Positions 40,384 to 52,300 of a DNA stretch of 64,000 bases are shown here, in pieces. Numbering within the stretch: position 1 is the first letter of the stretch; each line of letters begins with the position of its first letter. Below the pieces are notes generated by a model that was not told the origin of the DNA, made no database searches, and worked only from the letters and a program-made list of their open reading frames with translations. Source of the stretch: Neostapfia colusana (taxonomy: Eukaryota; Streptophyta; Magnoliopsida; Poales; Poaceae); contig JASWHV010000004.1 in NCBI GenBank assembly GCA_030760725.1, forward strand, positions 56,511,136 to 56,575,135. Reading direction: 5' to 3'. Made by a program: the position numbers and the translations under genes.

Positions 40384-41266
40384 ATGCCTGATAAGGAGTT
40401 CAAGGATTAGATGCAAATGGACTCATTATCGGCTTCAAATGGGAACGTAGGGGTTCAACTGTCAGAGACCGGACTTGTCCGGTTTCAGAGTGCGGACTTG
40501 TCCGGTGGACCGGACTTGTCCGCCTCTGTGCGCCGGACTAGTCCGGCCTAGCATAAGAACCCTAATGTTTCATTTGAATCAAATCTCCTATCTAAGGGCA
40601 CAAGGGTAGGAACATGGTAGGAATACATCTATTGAGGCAATGCACATCCTTTCGAAATCAAAGAAAACTAGCTAGAACTAGAAAAGTTGAGATTTTGGTT
40701 TAAAGGGGGAAATTTACCAAGATTTGAAGATTCGCGTCGAAGAAGTGGAAATCAGTCCGGATGAATCCGGAGGAGGGAGACCACTCGTCAAGGGGAGTCT
40801 TTTTCGCGGAGAAAACCTCGATTTTGAGGGTTCAACCTGAAAAACACTTTGGGGGCTAGGGTTTGGAAGAGGAGAGGGAGAGCAAGTCTAATGAGGGGTG
40901 AGGGAGAGGTCTGGTCCGGCCAAGTGCTTCTATATGCGACTGACCGGACTAGTCCGGTCATGGTAGCGGACTAGTCCGGTACCCCTGAGTTAACCTAGTT
41001 GTTGTCAGTCTGGACTAGTCCGGTTGGAAATCGGACTAGTCCGTTTCCAACAGACTTGATACATATATAGATAATTAATAGTGATCCAAGGACAATAATT
41101 TTGCAAGTAGTCTTGGTGATTATGACCAGTAGGCAATCAGCAATCAAACAGTGGTCATAATCCACAAGATTTCTTCATTAAAATAGTTTTCTGAGTGGAA
41201 AAGGAGAAGAAGAGCATTTTGATAATACAAAGGAACATTTTGAGTTGCAACCAGGTATGCAATGTT
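40384..41266 (-). other. Pol-env spacer with palindromes
   Basis: About 0.9 kb without a conserved frame between the env-like ORF and pol. It contains nine near or exact copies of the CCGGACTAGTCCGG palindrome in two clusters (40467-40547 and 40943-41043), the same motif as in the LTR. It could hold the env-like mRNA promoter or splice acceptor; none is identified. Confidence 0.65.
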
Positions 41267-44236
41267 TCAAGCCACATTTCGAGAGTCAAGAATGTTTAGC
41301 TCATTTCTTAGTTCACAGAACCTTTTCTCATCTAATGGTTTGGTAAAAATATCCGCAAGTTGTTTTTCAGTCCTAACATGTGAAATAGCAATGTCACCTT
41401 TTAATGAATGATCTCTAAGAAAGTGATGACGGATATCTATGTGCTTAGTTCTTGAGTGCTCTACAGGGTTGTGTGCAATCTTTATAGCACTTTCATTATC
41501 GCATAGAAGTGGGATATGACTTAGATTGTAGCCGTAGTCCCTAAGAGTTTGTCGCATCCAAAGTAGTTGGCACAGCAACTACCGGCTGCAACATACTCCG
41601 CTTCCGCTGTGGAAAGAGCAATGGAGTTTTGCTTTTTAGATGACCAAGAAACTAGGGACCTACCAAGAAATTGACAAGTCCCTGACGTGCTCTTTCTATC
41701 GACTTTGCATCCTGCATAGTCGGCGTCGGAATACCCTATCAGGTTAAACTTGGATCCTTTGGGATACCAAAGTCCCAAGTTGGGTGTGTGCACAAGGTAC
41801 CTCAGGATTCTTTTTACAGCAATTAAGTGACACTCTTTAGGTGCGGCTTGAAACCTTGCACACATGCAAACACTAAGCATAATATCTGGCCTAGATGCAC
41901 ATAAATAAAGTAAGGAGCCAATCATGGACCGATATACCTTTTGGTCCACATTTGGACCGTCTTCATTGAGGTCGAGATGTCCGTTGATGGCCATGGGTGT
42001 CTTGATGGGCTTGGCTTTGTCCATATTGAATTTCTTGAGAATGTCTTGTGTATATTTAGTTTGGCTTATAAATGTACCTTCTCTCAGTTGCTTCACTTGA
42101 AATCCCAAGAAGAACTTCAATTCACCCATCATTGACATCTCGAACCTGTCTGTCATTATTTTGCTAAATTCTTCACAGAAGGACTTGTTAGTGGATCCAA
42201 AGATAGTGTCATCAACATAAATTTGACATACGAATAAATGATTATCAGAATGTTTAGTAAAGAGTGTATAGTCAGCTTTACCAATTTTGAATCCATTTTG
42301 AATCAGAAAATCTCTAAGGCACTCATACCAGGCTCGAGGAGCCTGTTTGAGGCCATAGAGAGCCTTACGCAGTTTATAGACATGGTTGGGATACTCCTGA
42401 TCTTCGAACCCCGGTGGCTGCTCCACATAGACTTCCTCCTTTATCGGACCATTGAGAAAGGCACTCTTGACGTCCATTTGATACAACTTAAAATTATGGT
42501 GAGTAGCATATGCCAATAAAATGCGAATGGACTCAAGTCTAGCTACAGGAGCGAAGGTTTCATCGAAATCCAAACCTTCCACTTGAGAATAACCTTTGGC
42601 CACCAACCTCGCTTTATTTCTTGTCACTACTCCATGTTCATCTTGCTTGTTCCGAAAGACCCATTTGGTTCCAACGATGTTCGCCCTTGGTCTTTCCACC
42701 AGCTCCCACACTTCATTTCTTTTGAAGTTGTTCAGCTCCTCTTGCAAATCACCCAGTCTGGATCCCTTAAGGCTTCTTCTACCCTGTATGGCTCCAGAAA
42801 AGACACAAAAGAATGGTGTTCACAAAAATTTGCAATTTGAGATCTAGTAGTTACTCCCTTAGCAATATCTCCAATGATATTGTTGACAGGATGGTCTCTT
42901 TGCACACACTGATGTACTCTTGGGTGTGGAATTTGTATAGTTGCTTGTTCTTCATTGTCTTCATGTGTCATGTCTCCCCCTAGATCATTGCTTCCATGAT
43001 CATCTTGATCTTCTTGACCTTCCTCAACCTGATCTTGTGTAGGAGCTCCCCCCCTTGATCATTGCTTCCTTGTTGAAATTCATCTTGTGTTTCCTCTCGT
43101 GGTAGGATATCACCAAGTGCCATTTTATTTAGCGCTTCACATGGAGATTCCTCCTTATCTAGCATAAACTTATCGACTTGCTCCACTTGTGAGCCGTTAG
43201 TTTCATCGAACACTACGTCACGTGCTACTTCAACAAGGTCGGACACCTTGTTGAAGACACGATAGGCGTAGGCATTCGATTCATATCCGAGCAAGAATCC
43301 TTCATCAGACTTCGAAGCGAACTTCGAGGCCCTTGGTTTCTTGTTCAGAATAAAACATTTGCAACCAAAAACTTTGAAATAAGAAACATTAGGCTTTTTA
43401 CCCGTGAGAAGCTCATATGGAGTTTTCTTCAGTAGTCGATGAAGGTACAACCGATTTGTGGCATGACAAGCGGTGTTCACCGCTTCTGCCCAAAATCGGT
43501 CTGACGTCTTGTATTCATCCAACATTGTTCTCGCCATTTCGATCAATGTTCTGTTCTTCCTTTCGGCCACCCCGTTCTGTTGAGGAGAGTAGGGTGCCAA
43601 GAATTCATGCTTTATACCTTCTTCATTGAGATATTCTTCAACTTGGGTGTTCTTGAATTCTGTCCCATTGTCACTTCTGATATTCTTTACAGTTGATGAG
43701 AATTCATTCTGAGCTCTTTTCAAGAACTTCTTGAGGATTCCCTGAGTTTCTGATTTATCATACAAGAAAAATACCCAGGTAAATCTTGAAAAATCATCAA
43801 CAATTACTAAACCGTATTTGTTACCGCCGATGCTGATGTACGCAATTGGACCAAAGAGATCCATGTGGAGAAGTTCCAGCGGTCTAGCGGTGGTCATCAC
43901 ATTCTTGACGGGGTGTGGTGCTCCAACCTGTTTTCCTGCTTGACAAGCGCTGCACGGCCTGTCTTTTTCAAAAACCACATCCTTAAGACCACGGATGTGA
44001 CCACCTTTTAGAAGTTTCTGCAGATTTCTCATTCCAACATGGGCTAGCCGTCTATGCCACAGCCATCCCATGTTGGTCTTAGCAACCAAGCAAGTGTTGA
44101 GTTCGGCTTTATCTTTGTTGAAGTCAACAAGATAAAGCTTTCCCTTCAACAATCCCTTGAATGCAATCGAGCCATCGCTTCTTCTAAAGACGGTCACACC
44201 CTCATTAGTGAATAAACAGTTGTAACTTTGTCGCAT
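41267..44236 (-). pseudogene. Sirevirus-type pol: integrase, RT, RNase H
   Basis: Coding order: GAG-pre-integrase (WLWHRRLAHVGMRNLQKLLK, CSACQAGKQVGAPH), integrase core (LHMDLFGPIAYISIGGNKYG, NIRSDNGTEFKNTQVEEYLN, YSPQQNGVAERKNRTLIEMA), a broken linker at 42750-42980, RT (YQMDVKSAFLNGPIKEEVYV, LYGLKQAPRAWYECL, catalytic YVDDTIFGSTNK near 42205) and RNase H (GYSDADYAGCKVDRKSTSGT, CDNESAIKIAHNPVEHSRTK). All catalytic residues are visible. Frameshifts occur near 44230 (protease/pol), 42980, 42740 and 41570. YVDD followed by TIFGSTN is typical of Sireviruses. Confidence 0.88.
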
Positions 44237-45888
44237 AGTTGAGATATTGATAAAAGATTATAATCTAGAGAGTCTACATGTAAAACATTAGATAAGGTGT
44301 GTTGAGAGGATATTTCAATGTTACCACTACCAAGGACCTTTCCTTGGCTGTTGTCTCCAAAGTATATACCTTCACTTGGATCCTTGTTGCACTCGTATTC
44401 CACAAACATACCTCTCTCTCCGGTCATATGATTTGTGCATCCGCTATCTAGCACCCACTTAGATCCACCGGAGGAGTAAGCCTTTTTCTTGCCTTCCTTA
44501 GCCATAAGACAAGTGTGGTTGTTCATGTCCCGTCTTCCCATGTTCGGAAAGAGTGTGGCTCTCATTGTTGGTTTCTTGACCGCGAAAGTGGCCATCTCTT
44601 CTTCTTCATCGGAGGAGGACTCATCGTTTGAGTCCCACTCCTTCCCAATGTGAGCTTGATGGGCTTGTCTTCTTTTTCTGAAGTTTTTCTTTTCTTGAGA
44701 TCTTGTTTCCCTCTTCTTTTTGTTTTCTTCATAAGTACAATCCACCATGAAGTGACCATACTCTCCGCAGTTGTAGCAAGTGCGTCGAGCCTTGGATTTT
44801 CCTTTATCCTTGCTTTTTCTTTCATGTGAATTGTTGCCGTGTCTTCTCTTCATCATGCGTTTGAACTTTTTTATGAAGAGTACCATTTCTTCGTCATCAA
44901 GATCGGTGCTCTCATCGCTTGTATCTCCATCGTCTTGGTCTTCACGAGTTTTTTTGAGTTTGGGTCTGCACGTTGCTTTGAGAGCAACTTCTTTATTTTT
45001 AGAAGAGGTGAGCTCGGCTAAGTCTTTGACGTATTGAGCCTCTTTCTCCATCATTTCATGATTTATGATCTTTCCCAATAACTCATCGGGAGTCATCTTG
45101 TGAAACCCGGAGCTTTCTCTAATCATTGAGCAAAGTGTGACGTTTCTTGGCATGAAGGCTCTTATCATCCTTTTGACCACCTCGTGATTAGTCCATTTCT
45201 GACTTCCATAGGCACGAATTTTGTTGATGAGTGCCTTCATCCGATTGTACATGTCTTGAGGTGATTTGCCTTCTTCAATAGCAAATCTACCCAATTCTCC
45301 TTCTAGCATCTCAATTTTGGCTTCACGTACAGACCTATTTCCTTCATGATAAGTTTTGAGTGTATCCCAGATTTCTTTTGCACTTTCTAGTCCATCGATC
45401 TTGGTGAATTCTTCTCTGCTCAGTGACGATGTGATTACTGCAACGGCTTGTGCATTTCTGTGAATCTCTTGTTCTTGTTCCGGAGTGAGTTCTTCATCCG
45501 TGTCTGGGATATCTATTCCTGTGCAGACAATATGCCAAAGGCTGGGATTCAAGGATATTAGATGCATTTTCATGTTGTACTTCCACATGGTGTAGTCACT
45601 TCCGTCAAACTGTGGGGGCCTTCCCATAGGAATAGAGAGATAATGATTATTTGAATTGAGACGGTTGTAGTTGTAAGGATACTGGGAGTAGTCGTGATGA
45701 CCACTCCCCATCGTCTTTTCTTCCTCTTTTCCCTTTTGTGCCATTAACTTCTTTCTCAGTAATGTCTTTAGCTGTCTCACTTCATCATCGTCATGTGGAT
45801 TTTCTTTCAGCACATCGAAGGCTTTGGCTTCTTGCTCCTCATCGTTGTTGTTCGTCTTCGGGATATCGTTGTTCTTCTCAGAGGCCAT
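44237..45888 (-). CDS. Sirevirus-type gag-protease
   Basis: Open from ATG 45888 (MASEKNNDIPKTNNNDEEQE). Domains: acidic N-terminus, gag core (PPQFDGSDYTMWKYNMKMHL, AVAVITSSLSREEFTKIDGL, EIWDTLKTYHEGNRSVREAK, EMLEGELGRFAIEEGKSPQD, RIRAYG-type helices), Lys/Arg-rich segment, CCHC zinc knuckle (CYNCGEYGHFMVDC, near 44755), acidic Ser/Glu stretch (NDESSSDEEEEMATF) and protease (KWVLDSGCTNHMTGERGMF, active site DSG near 44445). The frame runs to 44194 but leaves the family sequence at about 44230, where pol is in another frame. An upstream in-frame extension to 45993 passes through the primer-binding site and LTR and is not used. Confidence 0.88.
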
Positions 45889-45926
45889 TGATCTCTCCGA
45901 GATGTGAGTCTCGTTGGTGGAGAACT

Positions 45927-45940
45927 TGGCTCTGATACCA
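45927..45940 (-). other. Sirevirus-type primer-binding site
   Basis: The minus strand reads TGGTATCAGAGCCA, three bases after the LTR terminus CA. Initiator-Met-tRNA type. Confidence 0.9.
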
Positions 45941-45942
45941 AT

Positions 45943-46022
45943 TGAATGTGGCCTAGAGGGAGGGGTGAATAGGCCTTTAAAAGATTCCTGCACACTTAAT
46001 AAAGTTATCAGAAACTTGACTG
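45943..46022 (-). repeat. Sirevirus-type 5' LTR remnant (80 bp)
   Basis: Matches the terminal 80 bp of the 3' LTR (37093-37172) with two mismatches, in the GAGG(C/G)(G/A)GGGG block. It stops at CTG (46020-46022), shared with the chromovirus on the other side. Confidence 0.9.
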
Positions 46023-47896
46023 GCGGGTACGTTTACTCTCAACAATCAAGCCATCGTCTTATTTGATTCTGGTGCAACCCACAGCTTTATAAGTGCATCC
46101 TATGTGGCTAAACATCAAATGCAAGTCTTCCCAACCGACTGCACTTATATGACCTGCTCACCGGGAGGGAAGATTTCAGCTAATATGATGATTCCAAAGG
46201 CACCTCTGTGCTTAGGTGGGAAACTATATCCCACCACCTTGATAATCCTTATGGGACAAAAGATTGATGCAATCTTAGGGATGTCATGGCTACAACATCA
46301 TGGTGCTGTCCCAGAGACTCGGACATGACGGTTCACTTAAATTCTCCATTCCACCGTCCGCATTCCATGGTGTTAGACACGCCAGTCCGGGAAGTTTTAG
46401 CGATTAATAACGCTGAAGCTCTCAAGTTAGAAGACATCCCCGTAGTCCGGGAGTACCCCGACGTGTTCCCGGATGATCTTCCGGGCATGCCACCTGAGCT
46501 GGATGTCGAGTTCAAGATCGAGCTCGCACCCGGGACTACGCCCATATCACGGAGACCATACAAGATGGCTCCAAATGAGCTGGCTGAACTGAAAGAACAG
46601 CTCAATGATCTGTTGAGCAAGGGTTTCATTAGGCCGAGTTCCTCGCCTTGGGGATGCTCGGCGCTGTTTGTAAAGAAGAAGGATGAAACCCTGAGGTTGT
46701 GTGTGGACTACCGGCCGCTCAACGCCATCACCATCAAGAATAAGTACCCACTGCCCCGTATTGACATTTTGTTTGATCAACTTGTGGGGGCAAGTGTGTT
46801 CTCAAAGATGGACCTTCGCTCTGGATATCACCAGATCAAGATTCGGGCGGAGGATATCCCGAAGACGGCCTTCTCGACGAGATATGGATTATATGAATAT
46901 CTTGTCATGTCCTTTGGTCTCACAAACGCTCCAGCCCATTTCATGTATCTCATGAACTCAGTGTTCATGCCGGAGCTGGACAAGTTCGTGGTAGTGTTCA
47001 TCGACGATATCTTGGTTTACTACAAGACAGAAGCCGAACATGCCGAACACTTGCGGATCGTTCTTCAACGATTGCGAGACCACAAGCTCTACGCCAAGTT
47101 CAGTAAATGCGAGTTTTGGATCAGCCAAGTGCCATTCTTGGGACATATCATCTCAGCAGGAGGCATTGCGGTTGACCCAAGCAAAACAGAGCAAGTGCTG
47201 AAATGGAAAGCTCCCACTTCAGTCCATGAAGTCAGAAGCTTCCTCGGGTTAGCGGGATACTATCGGAGATTCATTCCAAGTTTCTCCAAGCTCGCTAAGC
47301 CGATGACGGAGTTACTGAAGAAAAGGACGAAATATGTTTGGAACACGGCGTGTGAAGGAGCATTCCGAACATTGGTGAAGCATCTCACCACAGCCCCGGT
47401 CTTAGCTCAGCCGGATACAACAAAGCCCCTCGACGTGTACTGTGACGCGTCCGGTATTGGGCTCGGCTGCGTGTTGATGCAGGAAGGACGTGTGGTCGCC
47501 TATGGCTCACGCCAACTTCGGAACCATGAGCAGCATTATCCGACTCATGATCTTGAGGTTGCTGCCGTGGTGTTGGCGCTAAAAATGTGGAGGCACTATC
47601 TCCTGGGGAACTTGGTGCATCTCTACACCGACCACAAGAGGATGAAATACATTTTCACCCAGAAGGAGCTGAACATGAGGCAACGGAGGTGGTTAGGATT
47701 GATCAAAGATTATGAAATTGAGATTCATTACCACCCCGGCAAGGCAAATGTGGTTGCCGACGCGCTGAGTCGGAAATCACATGTCCATCACCTTGTGGAT
47801 CGCTGTACAACCTTGCCATCATCCCTACCATCAGGGAGGACATCATTGCAGCTCAGACAGATGATAAAGGAATGGCACATCTCCGGAGACGGATAG
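46020..47896 (+). pseudogene. Chromovirus A copy 1: protease, RT, RNase H (5' truncated)
   Basis: Begins inside protease at the Sirevirus junction (AGTFTLNNQ equivalent), lacks gag, and reads FDSGATHSFISASYVAKH, HMTCSPGGKISANMM-type residues and LIILMGQKIDAILGMSWLQ. A base missing near 46326 (GGACATGACGG against GGACATGGACGG in copy 2) shifts the frame. From 46286 the frame is open: EDIPVVREYPDVFPDDLPGM, RLCVDYRPLNAITIKNKYPL, VFSKMDLRSGYHQIKIRAED, catalytic FIDD (near 46998), LRDHKLYAKFSKCEFWISQV, LGLAGYYRRFIPSFSKLAKP, RNase H (YCDASGIGLGCVLMQEGRVV, HYHPGKANVVADALSRKSHV). It ends in the wrong frame after 47803. Confidence 0.88.
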
Positions 47897-49269
47897 ACAA
47901 TGGAGAGATCAAATGTTTCCAGAAGGATGATGAGGGGACCCTATGGTTCAATGACCGCATAGTCGTACCCCGGGATATGGAGCTGAGGAAGAAGCTCCTT
48001 GATGAAGCTCACTTGTCCAAATACTCCATTCATCCGGGCAGCAACAAGATGTACCAAGATTTGAAAAATAAATTTTGGTGGACATGGATGAAGCGGGAGG
48101 TAGCTAAGTACGTATCCGAGTGCGATACGTGTAGATGAGTGAAAGCTGATCACATGAAGAAGTCAGGGCTGTTGCAACCCCTGAAGATCCCGGCGTGGAA
48201 ATGGGAATATGTGAGCATGGATTTCATTGTGGGATTACCCCTAACATCCAACAAGCATGATTCCATATGGGTAATCGTTGATCGGTTAACCAAGACGGCT
48301 CACTTCATCCCGGTGAATACTCGTTACAATGCCGGCAAATATGCGGAGCTGTACATAGCGAAGATTCTATGCCTATACGGGGTACCCAAGACCATCGTCT
48401 CAGATCGAGGTGCATTATTTGTATCTCGCTTTTGGGAGCAGCTACACGCTGCATTGGGTACTAAGTTGATCAGGAGCTCCGCCTATCACCCTCAAACAGA
48501 TGGGCAAACAGAGAGGGTGAACCAAGTATTAGAAGACATGTTGAGAGCATGTGCCATCCACCACGGTAGGAACTGGGATGATCACCTACCGTTGGCGGAA
48601 TTCAAGTACAACAACGGCTATCAGGCGAGTATCAAGATGGCACCCTACGAAGCTCTCTACGGTCGCAAATGCCGCACCCCATTAAATTGTTGCGAGTCCG
48701 GTGAAAGGGTCACATTCGGGGTTGATATGGTGAACGACGCCGAAGAGCGCGTTCGGACAATTCAAGCCAGTTTGAAGGCCGCTCAATCCCGGAAGAAGAG
48801 CTACGCTGATAACAGGCGTAGGCCGTTGCACTTTGACGTTGGGGAACACGTGTACCTCCGCGTGTCTCTGATGAAGGGCGTGCACCGGTTCGGTGTGAAG
48901 GGGAAGCTCGCTCCCCGTTTTATTGGACCCTACGCTATCACCGAGGAGTGTGGACCAGCAGCGTATCGATTGGAGCTACCGGCATCCCTTGCTGGTGTCC
49001 ATGATGTTTTCCATGTTTTGCAACTGCGAAAATATTTGAAGTATACGGCTGCTGTTCCTACTAAAGACATCGGCGAGCTGAAACCGGATTTAACATATGA
49101 TGAGTATCCGGTGGAAATCCTTGATGAGAAAGCCCGAACCACGCGTAACAGAACGTTGTGGTTCTACAAGATCATCTGGAGTAACCACACCGCGGAAGAA
49201 GCAACGTGGGAGAGCGAGGAATTCCTTTGCTCAAATTACCCGGAGTTCATGGCTTCTCAACACGGGTAA
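47872..49269 (+). pseudogene. Chromovirus A copy 1: integrase with chromodomain, one TGA
   Basis: Zinc region: LLDEAHLSKYSIHPGSNKMY, FWWTWMKREVAKYVSECDTC. TGA at 48136-48138 replaces the Arg codon of A2 (CRRVKAD). Core: MDFIVGLPLTSNKHDSIWVI (Asp), SDRGALFVSRFWEQLHAALG (Asp), YHPQTDGQTERVNQVLEDML (Glu). C-terminal GPF-type region (KLAPRFIGPYAITEECGPAA) and chromodomain (DEYPVEILDEKARTTRNRTL, WSNHTAEEATWESEEFL). Chromodomains are thought to guide integration to modified histones. Ends TAA at 49267-49269, 66 bp before the LTR. Confidence 0.9.
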
Positions 49270-49321
49270 GTCCCTACTACATCGCTATCTCTTCTTTTGT
49301 AATCTCGGGACGAGATTCTTT

Positions 49322-49335
49322 TAAGGGGGGAGGGA
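49322..49335 (+). other. Chromovirus A polypurine tract (copy 1)
   Basis: TAAGGGGGGAGGGA directly precedes the LTR start TGTAAAAGCCC. The same tract precedes the second LTR at 59662-59675. Confidence 0.88.
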
Positions 49336-52300
49336 TGTAAAAGCCCAAGAAAAGGGACTTGCAAAAACTTTTCTTCACCTCACAACACCACATTTCTTGT
49401 TGTGGATAGATGGTGAAAAAGTGGGAAGAGCAAGTAACCTCCATCAAAAGAGTGGATAGAGGGGAAACCTACACTTTCACAAAGTGGGAATTCTACACAT
49501 ATGATCACACATGAGAGGGTGATTCAAAACTGTTGCATTCAAATTCATGATTGCAGCAGCTAAAACAAGGATCAAAGTGCATAATTGGATTCCTCAGGTC
49601 CAAATTAGTGGGGAGGCAAAGTTTCAATAATTTTTGAAAAAGTTTGCTACCCATTTTTCCAAAAAGGATCCAAATATGCAAAGAATTCAAATATACATTT
49701 GAATTTGAGGGAAATTTGCCAAACCATACCAATGTAGCCCAGTTTGAGACTTCCAACATTTGAATTCATCATTTGTCAAGTTTTGGAGATCTTTTGAGAG
49801 GTGGTAGAGCACTGACCAGTGGGGCCCACATGTCATTGGGTGAAACAGACTTAGCCCCCAAGTCTTCTCTCTGTTTCTCAGTCAACCGAGCGCAGCCAGC
49901 TGCCGCGCGCGCACCGCCGGCCGAACGGCCACCTCCTGGTTCCCGTCGATCGCGCTGGCAGCCAGGAAACGGTGCGCCCTCTCCTCTACGTGACCCCCTC
50001 GCCAAGCCGCCGAAGACGTACGCGTGCTTCTTTGCAAAACGGCGAGCCCCCTCTCTGCTCGGTCACCGACGCCGCTCCCCCGATCCTCCCCTGCACGCCG
50101 ACGTCCGCTCGGCCTTTGCCCGAGCTCCCAACACAGAAAGGGAGCGCCTGTGTGTGCTCTAGCTAGCCATCCCACCACCTCGCAGTGTTAGCACCGCACT
50201 AGACCACAAATCGATGATCGCCACTGAGAACTCAGGCCACCGGCGGAAAGCCGCGAACTGCTCCCCGTGGACAGCATGCCACGGCCAGTTTCACCGCCGG
50301 ACTCCTACACAAAAAAGGTGCGCCATGCTCTCTAGATTGTGTAGGTGCAAGCCGTTTAGCGGTTGATTCACCGGGTGAAGAGTATTTCCAATTCTTCCGA
50401 AACATAGTGTGTTCGGGTAGAGCGTGGTCTACCCCGAAATTCTAGCTGCACGTGCCAAAACAGCTCGGGTGAGCCTACACACACCTTTCTCACTCCCTAG
50501 CGGCCCTCCTCGACCAAGAATCAAGGGAAATGACCCAGAAATGGCCAGGTTTGGGTTGTTTTCGGGGCCGCCATAGAATAATAGCTCGGTTCACCGTGGA
50601 GCTCTAGGTTGCCGACCTTTTCATGGGGTTTGGCGGCCATTTCCGTCAACCTCGAGCTCCCGCGGTGCTCTCCGACCCTTTGCTAATCATTTTGATGCGT
50701 TATAACGCAATCCCGACCACGCCGGAACCCTAACCGCCGCTGTCACCGTCGGGAGCCCTGTTCCGGTGAGCTACGGCCGCCGGCGACACCACCGACGAGT
50801 TCAGCGTCGTGAGTTAGGGCGGGGCGGCAAGTTTGGGGTCGGGAGACGGCCGGGAAAGCAGTTCCAGAGATGCTCGCTGGAGTGCGCCACCGCGGATCCC
50901 TGTTTGGCGCGAGGAAGGAGAAGACTGCTGGGTGGGACCCACTGGCAGACATTTAAACATTTTGAACTGTCCAGTTTGTAGTTCAAACTTTAGAGGACCA
51001 CAACTTAGGGTAGGAGAATCCAACAATTATGAAACAAATTTTGTTGGATTCCTCTAACTGTGTACAATCCAAACCTGAAACCCAATTTGTATGAAACCTA
51101 TTATTTAATTCTGGAAAAATTCATTAAAACTTTTCAGCAAAAGAATTTTAGAGGGAATTTGGTTCATCCAAAAGTCCCCAAATTTTGCCAGAATGTTCTT
51201 TAGGACATTAGTAAACCCCTGTAAAAGTTTCAGACCATTTGGAGTTGATTTGGTCAGAGCAATTCAAATTTGAAGGTGCTGTGTTCATTTGAATACAGAA
51301 ACATTTTCAGAGAATTTCCAAAACTTGGAAATTCAGTTCTGGACAAATCTTAGCTCCAAAAATGCTAGGAAAATTCATGCAAACTCTATGAGCTATAATT
51401 GAAATTGTAGTTCACTAAGTTGAGCATGAACAGGGGTATTACCTCAGAATTAATTCTTCTTTGCTTATTTCCTAAGAGAATTATTCTGAGAAAACCACTC
51501 CATGAAAAGTGCTAATGTTTGGTCCAGAGAGTTTTCTTGTGACAAGGAACTCACACAAAAATTATCAGCTCCATTGGAGCTCTGGATCACCCCTGTCCTG
51601 TTTAACCACTTGAGGGATTAATATGGAGAAGGGGAAAAACCACTTAGCATTTAACCAGGGGGATTAAGTCTAAGCCAAACCACCAACACCCAGTTCATCT
51701 TTAAATTCTTAAACAGAGTTCCAGTTGTTAGAGACTGGTTATTAGAACTAATAGCAGAAGTATTACCCTAGACTCACATTGCATTTAAATTAACATATAG
51801 TGTTTCATTAACGTGTAGCCATTGAAGAAGAGACTCCGGAAGTGCTGGACTTCCTACTTCCGGAAGAGGAACTAACCCCCAACCAGCAGCAACAAGGCAA
51901 GCCCCGGTTTGCATTAACCTTTTATAAGTCTTACTTTGTTTACATGTGTCATATGAAGTATGTATGTGCATTAGGTATAGGATGAATGAAACCCCACTTG
52001 CATAACCAAAGGTTCCTAAAAGAGTGAGGGTAGTGTCAAGGACCTCGAGTAGACATGCTATGCTTAATGAGTCATAGGACTTTGGTACAAGTCGAGTAGT
52101 TGGAATCTACTCGCGAGATAGGCATTGGGACACACGGGTTCGGTTGAGTGACGTGAGATCACTTTAGTAATGAAAATGAGACTAGGCAGGGGCTAGGGCG
52201 CAGCAAGAAGAAGTCTTGTGTGCGCAGCCCTGCCCGTGTCGATTGAGGACCGATCCGTGGGCGGCCCTGCTGAACAAGTATTGAACGTACCGAAGGCATA

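Larger units (their letters stand above)
37093..46022 (-). mobile_element. Sirevirus-type Ty1/copia retrotransposon, 5' LTR truncated
   Basis: Minus-strand order: 80 bp of 5' LTR (46022-45943), primer-binding site, gag with CCHC knuckle, protease, integrase, RT, RNase H, a spacer with palindromes, an env-like ORF, two purine-rich tracts and a 3' LTR (38439-37093). An extra ORF between pol and the 3' LTR and repeated polypurine motifs are hallmarks of the Sirevirus genus (Maximus/SIRE lineage). The surviving 80 bp of 5' LTR differ from the 3' LTR at two positions. Pol has a few frameshifts. Confidence 0.92.
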
